Source: Pseudoxanthomonas sp.
GTDB lineage: Bacteria; Pseudomonadota; Gammaproteobacteria; Xanthomonadales; Xanthomonadaceae
DNA: 64,000 nt
NCBI RefSeq assembly: GCF_027498035.1
Contig: NZ_CP114978.1
Location: 992,001 to 1,056,000, forward strand
Reading direction: 5' to 3'
A program made the position numbers and the translations under genes. The number at the start of each line of letters is the position of its first letter. The first letter of the stretch is position 1. This document shows, in pieces, positions 8,655 through 17,201 of this stretch. The notes under the pieces were generated by a model that saw only the letters and a program-made list of their open reading frames with translations, was not told where the DNA came from and ran no database searches.

Positions 8655-10228
8655 GTGACACCCCCCGCAACAAGCTGTCGCTGAAGCGCGACGCCGCCGC
8701 AACCCCCGAAGTCCGCCTGGAAGAGCGCCTGCACAAGGTGCTGGCGCAGGCCGGCCTGGGCTCACGCCGCGCGCTGGAGCAGCGCATCGCCGATGGCCTG
8801 GTCAAGGTCAACGGTCAGACCGCGCAGATCGGCATGTCCATCGGCAGCGGCGACAAGGTCGAGCTGGACGGCCGCAGCTTCGTCGCCAGCGCGCTGACCG
8901 AAGCGCCGCGCGTGCTGATCTACAACAAGCCCGAAGGCGAAGTGACCACCCGCGAAGATCCCGAAGGCCGCCCGACGGTGTTCGAAGCGCTGCCAGCCCT
9001 GAAGGGCGCGCGCTGGATCGCCATCGGCCGCCTGGACATCAACACCACCGGCCTGCTGCTGCTCACCACCGACGGCGAGCTGGCCAACGCGATGATGCAT
9101 CCGTCCTACGAAGTCTCGCGCGAGTACGTGGTGCGCGTGCGTGCGCCGGAAGGCCAGGACACCGTGTCCGACGAACTGGTCGAACGCCTGCGCAAGGGCG
9201 TGGAGCTGGAAGACGGCCCGGCCAAGTTCGATGAAGTCGACCGCATTGGCGGCACCGATTCGCACGACTGGTACCGCGTCGCCCTCAAGGAAGGCCGCAA
9301 CCGCGAAGTGCGCCGCCTGTGGGAATCGCAGGGCTGCCAGGTCAGCCGCCTCAAGCGCACCCGCTACGGCACCGTCGAGCTGCCGCAGCCGCTGCTGCGC
9401 GGCCAGTCGCAGGAGCTGGCCGAAACCCAGGTCAACGCGCTGCGCAAGACCCTGAAGCTGGAAGACGGCACGCCGGCCGCACTGACCCTGCAGCCGGTGA
9501 TCGGCCAGCGCAAGGCCGCCAAGACCGTGGTCCACGCCCGCGGCGCCGGCAATGCCTACGTCAACGGCCACAACACCACCGCCGACGAAGGCCGCGAACT
9601 GCGCCGCTTCGACAACGTGCGCGAAGACCGCGGCCGCGGTGGCCGTGGCAAGCCCGGTGGTTTCCGTGGCGGCCTGACCGTCACCGGCGAAGCGGCGGCC
9701 AACCAGTCGCAGAAGCCGTTCAAGACCCGCGCCGCCAAGGGTCCCAAGCCGTTGCCCGATGGCAACCCGGCTGCCTTCCGCAGCTGGTACGTGCCCGATG
9801 GCGTGGACACCGGCCCGACCGGCCACCGCAATGCCGGTCCGGGTGGCCCGAAGAAGCCCTACGGCGGCAAGCCGGGCGGTCCGCGTCGCGGCGGCCCGGG
9901 CGCTGGTGCCGGCGGCGGCAATCCGTACGGCGGCGCTGGTGGTGACGGTCCGCGCGGCGGCCAGGGCCAGCAGCGCAAGGCCAAGCCGTACGGTCATCCG
10001 GGCAATGCCCCGAGCTTCCCCTCCGACCATGCCACCCCGGGGGCCTATAACCCGTACGGCCAGCGCCAGGCGCGTCCGGGCGGCGGCGGTAACCGGCCGG
10101 CCGGTGGCAATCGCCCTGGCGGCACCGGCCCGCGTCCCGGTGCCAATCGCGGCCCAGGCGGCAACCGTCCCAGCGGCCCGCGTGGCGGCGGCGGTGGCCG
10201 CGGTGGCTCGCGCGGCGGTCATGGCTGA
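8651..10228 (+). CDS. rluB: 23S rRNA pseudouridine synthase with long Gly/Arg-rich tail
   Basis: This RsuA/RluB/RluE-family enzyme isomerises a uridine (U2605 in E. coli) in 23S rRNA. An S4 RNA-binding domain covers residues 24-75 (LHKVLAQAGLGSRRALEQRI). The catalytic domain includes GRLDINTTGLLLLT, with the catalytic aspartate at 129. E. coli RluB has about 290 residues; this protein has 525. From about residue 310 it is a low-complexity tail of Gly, Arg, Pro, Asn and Gln with RGG-like repeats, probably a disordered RNA-binding extension. It is co-transcribed with scpAB through a four-base overlap with scpB. Confidence 0.92.
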   Translation: MSDTPRNKLSLKRDAAATPEVRLEERLHKVLAQAGLGSRRALEQRIADGLVKVNGQTAQIGMSIGSGDKVELDGRSFVASALTEAPRVLIYNKPEGEVTTREDPEGRPTVFEALPALKGARWIAIGRLDINTTGLLLLTTDGELANAMMHPSYEVSREYVVRVRAPEGQDTVSDELVERLRKGVELEDGPAKFDEVDRIGGTDSHDWYRVALKEGRNREVRRLWESQGCQVSRLKRTRYGTVELPQPLLRGQSQELAETQVNALRKTLKLEDGTPAALTLQPVIGQRKAAKTVVHARGAGNAYVNGHNTTADEGRELRRFDNVREDRGRGGRGKPGGFRGGLTVTGEAAANQSQKPFKTRAAKGPKPLPDGNPAAFRSWYVPDGVDTGPTGHRNAGPGGPKKPYGGKPGGPRRGGPGAGAGGGNPYGGAGGDGPRGGQGQQRKAKPYGHPGNAPSFPSDHATPGAYNPYGQRQARPGGGGNRPAGGNRPGGTGPRPGANRGPGGNRPSGPRGGGGGRGGSRGGHG

Positions 10229-10305
10229 AACCCGCTTCACCCGATGGGGCCGGCCCCGGCTGCCCCATCCGTGACCAGCCGGCGTGCGCCCCTGACCGCA
10301 TGACC

Positions 10306-10348
10306 GGCACGCCTTGCCGCGGTGGCTGACAACCCGGCAAGGCACGCC
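10306..10348. terminator. Possible terminator hairpin after rluB
   Basis: GGCACGCCTTGCCG (10306-10319) and CGGCAAGGCACGCC (10335-10348) form an inverted repeat with 12 of 14 positions paired, 78 bases beyond the rluB stop. There is no clear T-run, so intrinsic termination is uncertain. Confidence 0.4.
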
Positions 10349-10351
10349 AAA

Positions 10352-10370
10352 GATGAGAACCACTCTCATC
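10352..10370. promoter_or_regulatory. Palindromic operator upstream of fpr, Fur-box-like
   Basis: GATGAGA-ACCAC-TCTCATC is a perfect 7-bp dyad about 50 bases upstream of the reductase start. It lies just ahead of a TATACT hexamer at 10379-10384 that would serve as the -10 box, so the dyad covers the -35 region. Its ATGAGAA...TCTCAT arms resemble xanthomonad Fur boxes, though a redox-responsive regulator is equally possible. Confidence 0.5.
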
Positions 10371-10422
10371 ATCCCGGTTATACTCGGGCCTGGTACATCC
10401 CCACCGCTACGACGATCTGCCC

Positions 10423-11202
10423 ATGTCTTCCGCTTACGGCGCCGAAACGGTGCTTGAGGTCCGCCACTGGACCGACGACTACTTCAGCTTCACCACCACC
10501 CGCAACGAAGGCTTCCGCTTCGAGAACGGCCAGTTCGTCATGATCGGGCTGGAAGGTGAGACCCGGCCGCTGCTGCGCGCCTATTCCATCGCCAGCGCCA
10601 ACTGGGAAGAACAGCTGGAGTTCTTCAGCATCAAGGTGGCCAATGGGCCGTTGACCTCACGCCTGCAGCACATCAAGCCCGGTGACAGCGTGCTGGTCGG
10701 CCGCAAGCCCACCGGCACCCTGCTGATCTCCGACCTGCACCCGGGCCGCAACCTGTATCTGCTGGGCACCGGCACCGGCATGGCGCCATGGCTGAGCGTG
10801 ATCAAGGACCCGGAGACCTACGAGCGCTTCGACAAAGTCATCCTGACCCATGGCGTGCGTTTCGAAAAAGACCTCGCCTACCGCGATTATTTCGAGAACG
10901 AACTGCCACGGCACGAGTTCCTGGGCGAGCTGCTGCGCGACAAGCTGCTGTACTACCCGGCCGTGACTCGCGAACCGTTCCGCAACCAGGGCCGCCTGAC
11001 CGAGCTGCTGGCCAGTGGCCAGATGGCGCAGAGCCTGGGGCTGGAACCGATCGATCCCTCGCGCGACCGTTTCATGATCTGCGGCAGCCCGCAGATGCTG
11101 GCCGACCTGCGCGCGCTGCTGGACAGCCGCGGCTTCGAGGCCTCGCACCGGATCGGCAATGCCGGGCATTACGTGTTCGAACGCGCCTTCGTCGAGAAGT
11201 AA
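10423..11202 (+). CDS. fpr: Ferredoxin/flavodoxin-NADP reductase
   Basis: This 259-residue FAD enzyme transfers electrons between NADPH and ferredoxin or flavodoxin. The FAD-binding motif RAYSIAS is near residue 50, the NADP-binding glycine motif GTGTGMAPWLSV near residues 113-124, and the C-terminus YVFERAFVEK is that of bacterial class-I (subclass II) Fpr proteins. Length matches the family. A dyad operator precedes the promoter, and a strong intrinsic terminator follows 25 bases after the stop, so it is a single-gene unit. Confidence 0.93.
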   Translation: MSSAYGAETVLEVRHWTDDYFSFTTTRNEGFRFENGQFVMIGLEGETRPLLRAYSIASANWEEQLEFFSIKVANGPLTSRLQHIKPGDSVLVGRKPTGTLLISDLHPGRNLYLLGTGTGMAPWLSVIKDPETYERFDKVILTHGVRFEKDLAYRDYFENELPRHEFLGELLRDKLLYYPAVTREPFRNQGRLTELLASGQMAQSLGLEPIDPSRDRFMICGSPQMLADLRALLDSRGFEASHRIGNAGHYVFERAFVEK

Positions 11203-11227
11203 GCCGAACGCGCCAGGCGCCGATCAA

Positions 11228-11263
11228 AACGCCGCGGCCTGGTCCGCGGCGTTCTGCTTTTTT
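11228..11263 (+). terminator. Intrinsic terminator of fpr
   Basis: AACGCCGCGG (11228-11237) and CCGCGGCGTT (11244-11253) form a perfect 10-bp stem with a six-base loop, followed by CTGC and a run of six T. It lies between the convergent fpr and glutathione peroxidase genes. Confidence 0.9.
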
Positions 11264-11300
11264 GGGGTTGGCGAGGCATTGCGCAGGCCGCGTGCGGCCA

Positions 11301-11783
11301 TCAACCCAGCGCTTGCTCGATCTCGCGCGCCAGCGACATGGGCGCCTGACGTGGCCCGAAGCGCTTGATGACCTGGCCGTTGCGGCCAATCAGGAACTTG
11401 GTGAAGTTCCACTTGATCCGTTCGGTGCCCAGCACGCCAGGCTTGTCGTGCTTGAGGCGCTGCCACAGCGGATGGGCCTCCTCCCCGTTGACCTGCACCT
11501 TGGAAAACATCGGGAAGGTCACCGCGTAATTGAGGCTGCAGAACTGGCGGATGTCCGCCTCGTCGCCCGGCTCCTGGTGGCCGAACTGGTCGCAGGGGAA
11601 CCCCAGCACCACCAGCCCGCGGTCGCGGTACTGCTGCCACAGCACTTCCAGGCCACCGTACTGCGGCGTGAAGCCACAGCGCGAAGCGACATTGACGATC
11701 AACAACACCGAGCCTGCCCAGTCCGACAGCGGCTGCGCGTGCCCGTTGATGTCGGTCGCAGAAAATTCGAAGACTCCGCGCAT
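11301..11783 (-). CDS. Glutathione peroxidase family protein
   Basis: This 160-residue thioredoxin-fold peroxidase has its active-site cysteine at residue 36 in NVASRCGFTPQY, a Cys enzyme rather than a selenoprotein. The FPCDQFGHQEPG motif supplies the catalytic Gln, and WNFTKFLIG the Trp/Asn. It reduces peroxides using glutathione or thioredoxin. The ATG at 11783 has GGAG eight bases upstream; a TTG five codons earlier is less likely. It is convergent with fpr and shares the terminator region. Confidence 0.92.
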   Translation of the reverse strand: MRGVFEFSATDINGHAQPLSDWAGSVLLIVNVASRCGFTPQYGGLEVLWQQYRDRGLVVLGFPCDQFGHQEPGDEADIRQFCSLNYAVTFPMFSKVQVNGEEAHPLWQRLKHDKPGVLGTERIKWNFTKFLIGRNGQVIKRFGPRQAPMSLAREIEQALG

Positions 11784-11992
11784 GCAGCTACTCCCCAACG
11801 TGCGTCGCCGCGATCATAGGCGCTGCGGGAAAGCCCTGCCAGCCGGGCTGCGGATTGCGCCATGCCCGCGCGCCACCGGTCCCGTGCAACGGGTCGATGA
11901 CAGCTGCGTCATGCAGGACTTTGGTCATGCGGGCCCGGCGGGCGCGCTGGGTTAGCCTCTGCGGTCATCCTTTCCGCTGGAAGCTGCACCGC

Positions 11993-14152
11993 ATGACCAC
12001 CCGCCTCGCCCTGGCACTCGCCATTGCCCTTGGAACCACCATGCCCGCCTACGCCCAGACCGGCACCCCGGCCAGCACCGGCCAGTCCGCCAATCCGTTC
12101 GACGCGCAAAGCACCCTGCCGCTGCATTACCCGCAGTTCGACAGGATCAAGGACGCGGATTTCGCGCCGGCCTTCGACGCGGGCATGGCAGCCCAGCTGG
12201 AGGAAATCGACGCGATCGCCGACAACCCAGCCAAGCCGACCTTCGACAACACCATCATCGCGATGGAAAAGAGTGGCCAGGTGCTGGACCGCGCGACCAC
12301 GGTGTTCTTCAACCTGGTCGGCACCGACACCAACCCGGTCCGCGAAAAGCTGCGCAGTGACTATTCCGGCAAGTTCGCCGCGCATCGTGATGCGATCTCG
12401 CTCAACGGCAAGCTGTTCGCACGCATCCAGGCGCTGTATGACACGCGCACCCAACTGGGCCTGGATGCGCAGGGCGTGCGCCTGGTCGAGAAGTACCACA
12501 CCGATTTCGTCCGCGACGGCGCCCAGCTCTCCGATGCGGACAAGGCCAGGCTCAAGGACATGAATGCCGAACTGGCGGCGCTGGGCACGCAGTTCAGCCA
12601 GAACGTACTGAAAGAGGTCAACGCATCGGCCGTGATCGTCGATGACGCCAGCCAGCTCGATGGCCTGACCGAATCGGAAGTCTCCACCGCTGCCGACGAA
12701 GCCAAGTCGCGCGGACTGGCCGGCAAGTACGTCATCACCCTGCTCAACACCACCGGCCAGCCACCGCTGACCAACCTCACCAACCGCGCGCTGCGCGAGA
12801 AGATCTACACCGCTTCGATCAACCGCGGCAGCCGTGGCAATGAATTCGACAACACCAAGCTGGTGTCGCGGATCATGACCCTGCGCGCGCAGAAGGCGAA
12901 GATGCTGGGGTATCCCAACTACGCCGCGTATTCACTGGAAAACCAGACCGCCAAGACCCCGCAGGCGGTCAACGAGATGCTGGGCAAGCTGGCACCGGCC
13001 GCAGTAGCCAACGCCAGGCGCGAAGCGGCCGACCTGCAGGCGATGATCGACAGCGAACAGAAAGCCGCCGGCAAGCCGACTTTCGAACTGGCCGCCTGGG
13101 ACTGGGCGTTCTATAGCGAGAAGGTGCGCCAGGCGAAGTACAACTTCGACGAGTCGCAGCTCAAACCGTACTTCGAGATGAAGAACGTGCTGGAAAACGG
13201 CGTGTTCCATGCTGCCAACCAGGAATACGGCCTGACCTTCAAGGAACGCACCGACCTGCCAAAGTACCGTGAGGACACCTTCGTCTACGACGTGTTCGAT
13301 GCCGACGGTTCGCAGCTGGCGATCTTCATCTTCGACCCCTACGCACGGGCGTCCAAGCGCGGCGGTGCGTGGATGAATTCGTATGTGTCCCAGTCCGAAC
13401 TGACCGGCGACAAGCCGGTGGTCGCCAACCACCTCAACATTCCCAAGCCACCGGCCGGCCAGCCGACGCTGCTGACCTGGGATGAAGTGACCACCACCTT
13501 CCATGAATTCGGCCACGCGCTGCACGGCATGTTCTCGGACGTGAAATACCCGTACTTCTCCGGCACCGCGGTGCCGCGCGACTTCGTCGAATTCCCCTCG
13601 CAGGTCAATGAGATGTGGGCCGACTATCCAAGCGTGCTCAAGCACTACGCCAAGCATTACCAGACCGGCGCGGCCATGCCGCAGGCACTGCTGGACAAGG
13701 TGCTGGCTGCGGCCAAGTTCAACCAGGGCTTTGCCACCACCGAGTACCTGGGCGCGGCAATGCTAGACCAGCGCTGGCACCAGATCAGCGAAGACCAGGT
13801 GCCCGACGCGGCTGGCGTGATGGACTTCGAAGCCAAGGCGCTGGCTACCGACGGCATCGCCTATGCCCCGGTGCCGCCGCGCTACCGCACGCCCTACTTC
13901 AGCCACATCATGGGCGGCTATTCGGCCGGCTACTACGCCTACATCTGGTCCGAGGTGCTGGATGCCAACACCCAGAAGTGGTTCGAGCAGCACGGTGGCC
14001 TGAGCCGCGCCAATGGCGACCGCTTCCGCAAGACCCTGCTGTCGCAGGGCGGCAGCCAGGATGCGATGAAGCTGTTCCAGGACTTCGCCGGCCATGCGCC
14101 GCAGATCGAACCATTGCTGGAAAAACGCGGCCTGGATGCGAAGGCCGAATAA
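11993..14152 (+). CDS. dcp: Peptidyl-dipeptidase Dcp (M3 metallopeptidase)
   Basis: This 719-residue M3-family zinc peptidase has a cleavable signal peptide (MTTRLALALAIALGTTMPAYA, cut before QTG), so it acts in the periplasm. The zinc motif HEFGHALH starts at residue 504 (His504, Glu505, His508). FAGHAPQIEPLLEKRGL at the C-terminus is typical of Dcp. It removes C-terminal dipeptides from short peptides. The ATG at 11993 is chosen because the signal peptide starts there; upstream in-frame sequence is not conserved-looking. A strong terminator follows. Confidence 0.94.
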   Translation: MTTRLALALAIALGTTMPAYAQTGTPASTGQSANPFDAQSTLPLHYPQFDRIKDADFAPAFDAGMAAQLEEIDAIADNPAKPTFDNTIIAMEKSGQVLDRATTVFFNLVGTDTNPVREKLRSDYSGKFAAHRDAISLNGKLFARIQALYDTRTQLGLDAQGVRLVEKYHTDFVRDGAQLSDADKARLKDMNAELAALGTQFSQNVLKEVNASAVIVDDASQLDGLTESEVSTAADEAKSRGLAGKYVITLLNTTGQPPLTNLTNRALREKIYTASINRGSRGNEFDNTKLVSRIMTLRAQKAKMLGYPNYAAYSLENQTAKTPQAVNEMLGKLAPAAVANARREAADLQAMIDSEQKAAGKPTFELAAWDWAFYSEKVRQAKYNFDESQLKPYFEMKNVLENGVFHAANQEYGLTFKERTDLPKYREDTFVYDVFDADGSQLAIFIFDPYARASKRGGAWMNSYVSQSELTGDKPVVANHLNIPKPPAGQPTLLTWDEVTTTFHEFGHALHGMFSDVKYPYFSGTAVPRDFVEFPSQVNEMWADYPSVLKHYAKHYQTGAAMPQALLDKVLAAAKFNQGFATTEYLGAAMLDQRWHQISEDQVPDAAGVMDFEAKALATDGIAYAPVPPRYRTPYFSHIMGGYSAGYYAYIWSEVLDANTQKWFEQHGGLSRANGDRFRKTLLSQGGSQDAMKLFQDFAGHAPQIEPLLEKRGLDAKAE

Positions 14153-14200
14153 GGCGCCGCGCATGCGCGCTGCCTGAGCGCGGCGCGTGCAGCACCCGGC

Positions 14201-14230
14201 AAAAAGCCCGGCCAATGGCCGGGCTTTTTT
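14201..14230. terminator. Bidirectional intrinsic terminator
   Basis: AAAAAGCCCGGCC and GGCCGGGCTTTTT form a 13-bp perfect stem with an AAT loop. Runs of A and T on both sides allow termination of dcp (plus strand) and of the small exported-protein gene (minus strand). Confidence 0.92.
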
Positions 14231-14255
14231 GTTGGCCCGGGCGCTGCGCCCGGCA

Positions 14256-14693
14256 CTATTTCCTGGGTGGATCGATGATGCGTTGGCCATCGCCAGCCGG
14301 CACGGTGGAATAGACCCGCCCGGTCTTCGGATCCATCACGCGATTGGGCGCCACCTGCACCGCACCGGTGACCATCTGGCCACGCGCGTCGGTGACATGG
14401 ATCGGCTCGGGTGGCGCCTCCGGCTGGGTGGAAGCTGGCTGCTGCGGGCGCTGGATCTTGATGCCGGTGTCCGCGGCGACGCTGGGCGTGGCGCTGCGCT
14501 GCGACGCGTCCGCGCGCACCGACGATTTCTGGACGGCCTGCGGGGCCTGCAGCGTGTTGCCGGAGCTGCTGTCGGAACTGCTGCCCAGCCGGATCGGCTC
14601 GACCTTGGCCGGCTGGTTGAGCTGCTGCGCGCCGACCACCAATGGGGTGGCCAGCAACAGCGCGAAGAACATACGAACGATGCGAGCCTTCAT
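14256..14693 (-). CDS. Small exported protein of unknown function
   Basis: This 145-residue protein starts with a clear signal peptide (MKARIVRMFFALLLATPLVV, likely cut after VGA). A Ser/Gln/Pro-rich low-complexity middle follows, then a short more ordered end containing MDPKTGRVYSTVPAGDG and a DPPRK terminus. I do not recognise a named family. The pattern suggests a periplasmic or envelope protein. It is a single gene between dcp and the desaturase, and shares the bidirectional terminator with dcp. Confidence 0.75.
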   Translation of the reverse strand: MKARIVRMFFALLLATPLVVGAQQLNQPAKVEPIRLGSSSDSSSGNTLQAPQAVQKSSVRADASQRSATPSVAADTGIKIQRPQQPASTQPEAPPEPIHVTDARGQMVTGAVQVAPNRVMDPKTGRVYSTVPAGDGQRIIDPPRK

Positions 14694-14800
14694 GGCAAGG
14701 CGCTCCTCTGTGTCGATGCCTCGACAGTAGCGCCGCAGGACTGCATCGGCCATGACCGGCGCCCCGGTACCACGCAAACACGACGCCATGGTCCCGATGC

Positions 14801-14826
14801 AAAAACGGCGCCCTGCGGCGCCGTTT
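14801..14826 (-). terminator. Intrinsic terminator of the desaturase operon
   Basis: AAACGGCGCC and GGCGCCGTTT pair perfectly around a four-base loop. On the minus strand a run of T follows the stem. It begins only eight bases after the desaturase stop codon. Confidence 0.9.
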
Positions 14827-14833
14827 CGTCGAC

Positions 14834-16000
14834 TCAACCTGCCTGCCGGACGGGTTCTGCCCCACCCATGTCCAGCGCGTTGGCGGGCTTGCTGGTCAGC
14901 GCGACCTGTCGGCGCGGCTTGCTGGGGAAGGCGTGCCGCAGGATCCGCCACATCACCTGGCCGAACTGCTTGAACAGCGAGCCGGTGTTGTAGTGCTGGC
15001 CATAGCGCTGGCAGATCTCGCGCACCTCGGCCGACATCTCGGTGTAGCGGTTGGCCGGGATGTCCGGGAAAAAGTGGTGCTCGATCTGATGGCTCAGGTC
15101 GCCGGTCAGCACGTCGATCGCCGCGCCCCCGGTGATGTTGGACGAACCACGCAGCTGGCGCAGGTACCAATGGCCGCGCGTCTCGTTGCGCACCACGTCC
15201 TTGGGGAAGGTTTCCGCATCGGCGGTGAAGTGCCCGCAGAAGATCACCACGTAGGTCCAGATGCTGCGCAGCACGTTGGCGACGATATTGCCCAGCAGCA
15301 CCGGCAGGAAGAACGGACCGGCCAGCGCGGGGAAGATCAGGTAGTCCTTCAGCATCTGGCGGCCCATCTTGCGGCCGACCGGACGGAACTGCGCGCGCAA
15401 CTGCTTGAAGGTCATCTTGCCGGCGAACAGGCGGCCCAGGCGCAGGTCCTGGATCGCCACGCCCCACTCGAACAGCAGGCAGAACAGCACCGCGATCGGC
15501 GGCTGCAGCAGGTTGAACGGCTTCCACTTCTGCTCGGGGAAGATGCGCAGCAGGCCGTAGCCGATGTCATCGTCCAGGCCGCGCACGTTGGTGTAGGTGT
15601 GGTGGCGGAAGTTGTGGGTTTTGCGCCAGTTCTCGCTGGTGGCGACGATGTCCCACTCGTAGGTGCGGCTGTGCAGCTGCGGGTCGCCCATCCAGTCGTA
15701 TTGGCCGTGGATCACGTTGTGGCCGACGGTCATGTTCTCCAGGATCTTGGACAACGCCAGCAGCAGCGTGCCGGCGATGCACAGCGGCCACAGCAACACG
15801 GGCACGAACGCGCCGCCCACCGCACCGACGAACAGCGCGATGCGGCCCAGCGCACCGGTCCAGCGCACGGCCGAGACCGAGCGGCGGATGTAGCGCGCAT
15901 CGGGCGCACCCAGCTTGGCCACGGTGCGCGCGCGTACGGCGTCCAGCTCGTCGCCGAAGCGCTGCAGTTCGTCCTGGGAAAGCGGGCGGTTCTTGTGCAT
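14834..16000 (-). CDS. Membrane acyl-CoA / fatty acid desaturase
   Basis: This 388-residue integral-membrane di-iron desaturase has three histidine boxes: H94xxxH98 (GHNVIHG), H129xxHH134 (THNFRHH) and H304xxxHH309 (SHQIEHH). Hydrophobic segments lie at about 52-90 and 220-255. It would introduce a cis double bond into acyl chains, receiving electrons from the ferredoxin reductase encoded just upstream. The arrangement matches the Pseudomonas DesB-DesC module controlled by DesT. The start ATG at 16000 overlaps the reductase stop (TAATG), so the two are translationally coupled. Confidence 0.93.
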   Translation of the reverse strand: MHKNRPLSQDELQRFGDELDAVRARTVAKLGAPDARYIRRSVSAVRWTGALGRIALFVGAVGGAFVPVLLWPLCIAGTLLLALSKILENMTVGHNVIHGQYDWMGDPQLHSRTYEWDIVATSENWRKTHNFRHHTYTNVRGLDDDIGYGLLRIFPEQKWKPFNLLQPPIAVLFCLLFEWGVAIQDLRLGRLFAGKMTFKQLRAQFRPVGRKMGRQMLKDYLIFPALAGPFFLPVLLGNIVANVLRSIWTYVVIFCGHFTADAETFPKDVVRNETRGHWYLRQLRGSSNITGGAAIDVLTGDLSHQIEHHFFPDIPANRYTEMSAEVREICQRYGQHYNTGSLFKQFGQVMWRILRHAFPSKPRRQVALTSKPANALDMGGAEPVRQAG

Positions 16001-17097
16001 TACAGGTCCAGGGTCAGATCGGTGGCCGCGGCGCTGATGCAGATGCGCACGGTGGCGTCGGGTTCGGCCGAACGCGCATTGGTCTGGGTGTCGCGGGTGA
16101 TGCCGGTGCTGCGGGTACAGGCGCAGGTGTTGCACAGCCCCATGCGGCAGCCGGAAGCGGGCCGCACACCCTGCTCTTCCAGCGCCTGCAACAGGGACCG
16201 ATCACGGGGCACGGTCAGGGTGCGCCCGCTGCGTGACAGCAGGACTTCGACCGTGCCGGCTTCACCGGGCAGCGCCTGCGGCGGGGTGAAGGCCTCGGCA
16301 TCGAAACGCTGCACGCGGCCTTCCAGCAACCCGCGGGCGCTGTGCACGAACCCATGCGGGCCGCAGGCGAACACCTGGCGCTGGTCCAACTGGGCCACCA
16401 GCGCGGCCAGGTCGGTCTCGCCGATGCGCGTGGCGAAGGTGCCGCGGCCGTCGTCTTCGCGGGTGAGCGCGACATGCAGCTTGAAACAGGCATGTTTGGC
16501 GGCCAGCGCCTGCAGTTCATCGGCGAAACACAGTTCGGCACGGGTGCGGGCCCAATACACCAGGTCCAGTTGCACCGGCATGCCGGCGGCGTCCAGCTGG
16601 CGCAGCATCGCCATCAACGGAGTGATGCCACTGCCGGCGGCCAGGAACAGCCACGCCCCTTGGACCGCAGCCGGCAAGGTCATGCCGCCGAATGCCGTGC
16701 CCAGGTCGAACACTTCGCCCACGCGCGCATCGCGGCACAGGTGGCGGCTGACCCGGCCCCCGTCCACTTCGCGCACGGTGATCTCGATCTGGTCGCCCGC
16801 CACGGCGCTGGGGCTGTAGCTGCGGCTCAGGCGGGCGCCTTCGACTTCCACGCCCAGGTTCACGTGCTGGCCCGGACGTAGCCCAGCGAAGTGCCGGTTG
16901 GTCTGCAGCACCAGCGTCACCGCATCGGACGAGGCCTGGCGGCGGGCCTTCAGGCGCGCCATCGGGCGCTCCCATGTCCACAGCGGGTTGACCTTGGCGC
17001 TCCAGAAGTCGAACACGGCCGGATCCACCAGCGCGCGGGCGACACGAAACGCCCCGGACAGCGGGGCACGATTACGACGGGGCAGGACGGCAGTCAT
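16000..17097 (-). CDS. Ferredoxin reductase partner of the desaturase
   Basis: This 365-residue protein fuses a flavin reductase and a ferredoxin. An N-terminal extension is followed by an FAD domain with RLSRSYSPSA (near residue 90) and an NAD(P) domain with AAGSGITPLMAMLRQL. The C-terminal plant-type [2Fe-2S] domain has its cysteines in CRMGLCNTCAC plus a later Cys in RICIS. It moves electrons from NAD(P)H to the membrane desaturase. It is the first gene of the two-gene operon and is transcribed away from the TetR regulator across a dyad operator. Confidence 0.92.
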   Translation of the reverse strand: MTAVLPRRNRAPLSGAFRVARALVDPAVFDFWSAKVNPLWTWERPMARLKARRQASSDAVTLVLQTNRHFAGLRPGQHVNLGVEVEGARLSRSYSPSAVAGDQIEITVREVDGGRVSRHLCRDARVGEVFDLGTAFGGMTLPAAVQGAWLFLAAGSGITPLMAMLRQLDAAGMPVQLDLVYWARTRAELCFADELQALAAKHACFKLHVALTREDDGRGTFATRIGETDLAALVAQLDQRQVFACGPHGFVHSARGLLEGRVQRFDAEAFTPPQALPGEAGTVEVLLSRSGRTLTVPRDRSLLQALEEQGVRPASGCRMGLCNTCACTRSTGITRDTQTNARSAEPDATVRICISAAATDLTLDL

Positions 17098-17116
17098 GAG
17101 GGCGCACTATACAGAC

Positions 17117-17150
17117 GTGAAAACGAATGTCTATACACTTGTATATTCAC
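17117..17150. promoter_or_regulatory. Imperfect dyad operator between desaturase operon and tetR gene
   Basis: A 34-base imperfect dyad is bounded by GTGAA on the left and TTCAC on the right, with an AT-rich centre containing TGTCTATACA and TTGTATA. It covers the divergent promoters: the reductase start is 20 bases to one side and the regulator start 52 bases to the other. A DesT-type repressor site is expected here. The sequence is AT-rich compared with its surroundings. Confidence 0.6.
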
Positions 17151-17201
17151 CGAAAGGCTATGATTCATCCCGCCTGACATCCGGCGAAGGACTCGCCCGC
17201 C

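Noticed and set aside
8762..10372. A 536-codon minus-strand frame over rluB
   Set aside because: It is the reverse of the Gly/Arg-rich tail and gives an Ala/Arg/Thr low-complexity translation with no family features.
14933..16819. A 628-codon plus-strand frame across the desaturase and reductase
   Set aside because: It spans two coupled genes on the opposite strand and contains no domain; stop codons are simply rare in this GC-rich DNA.
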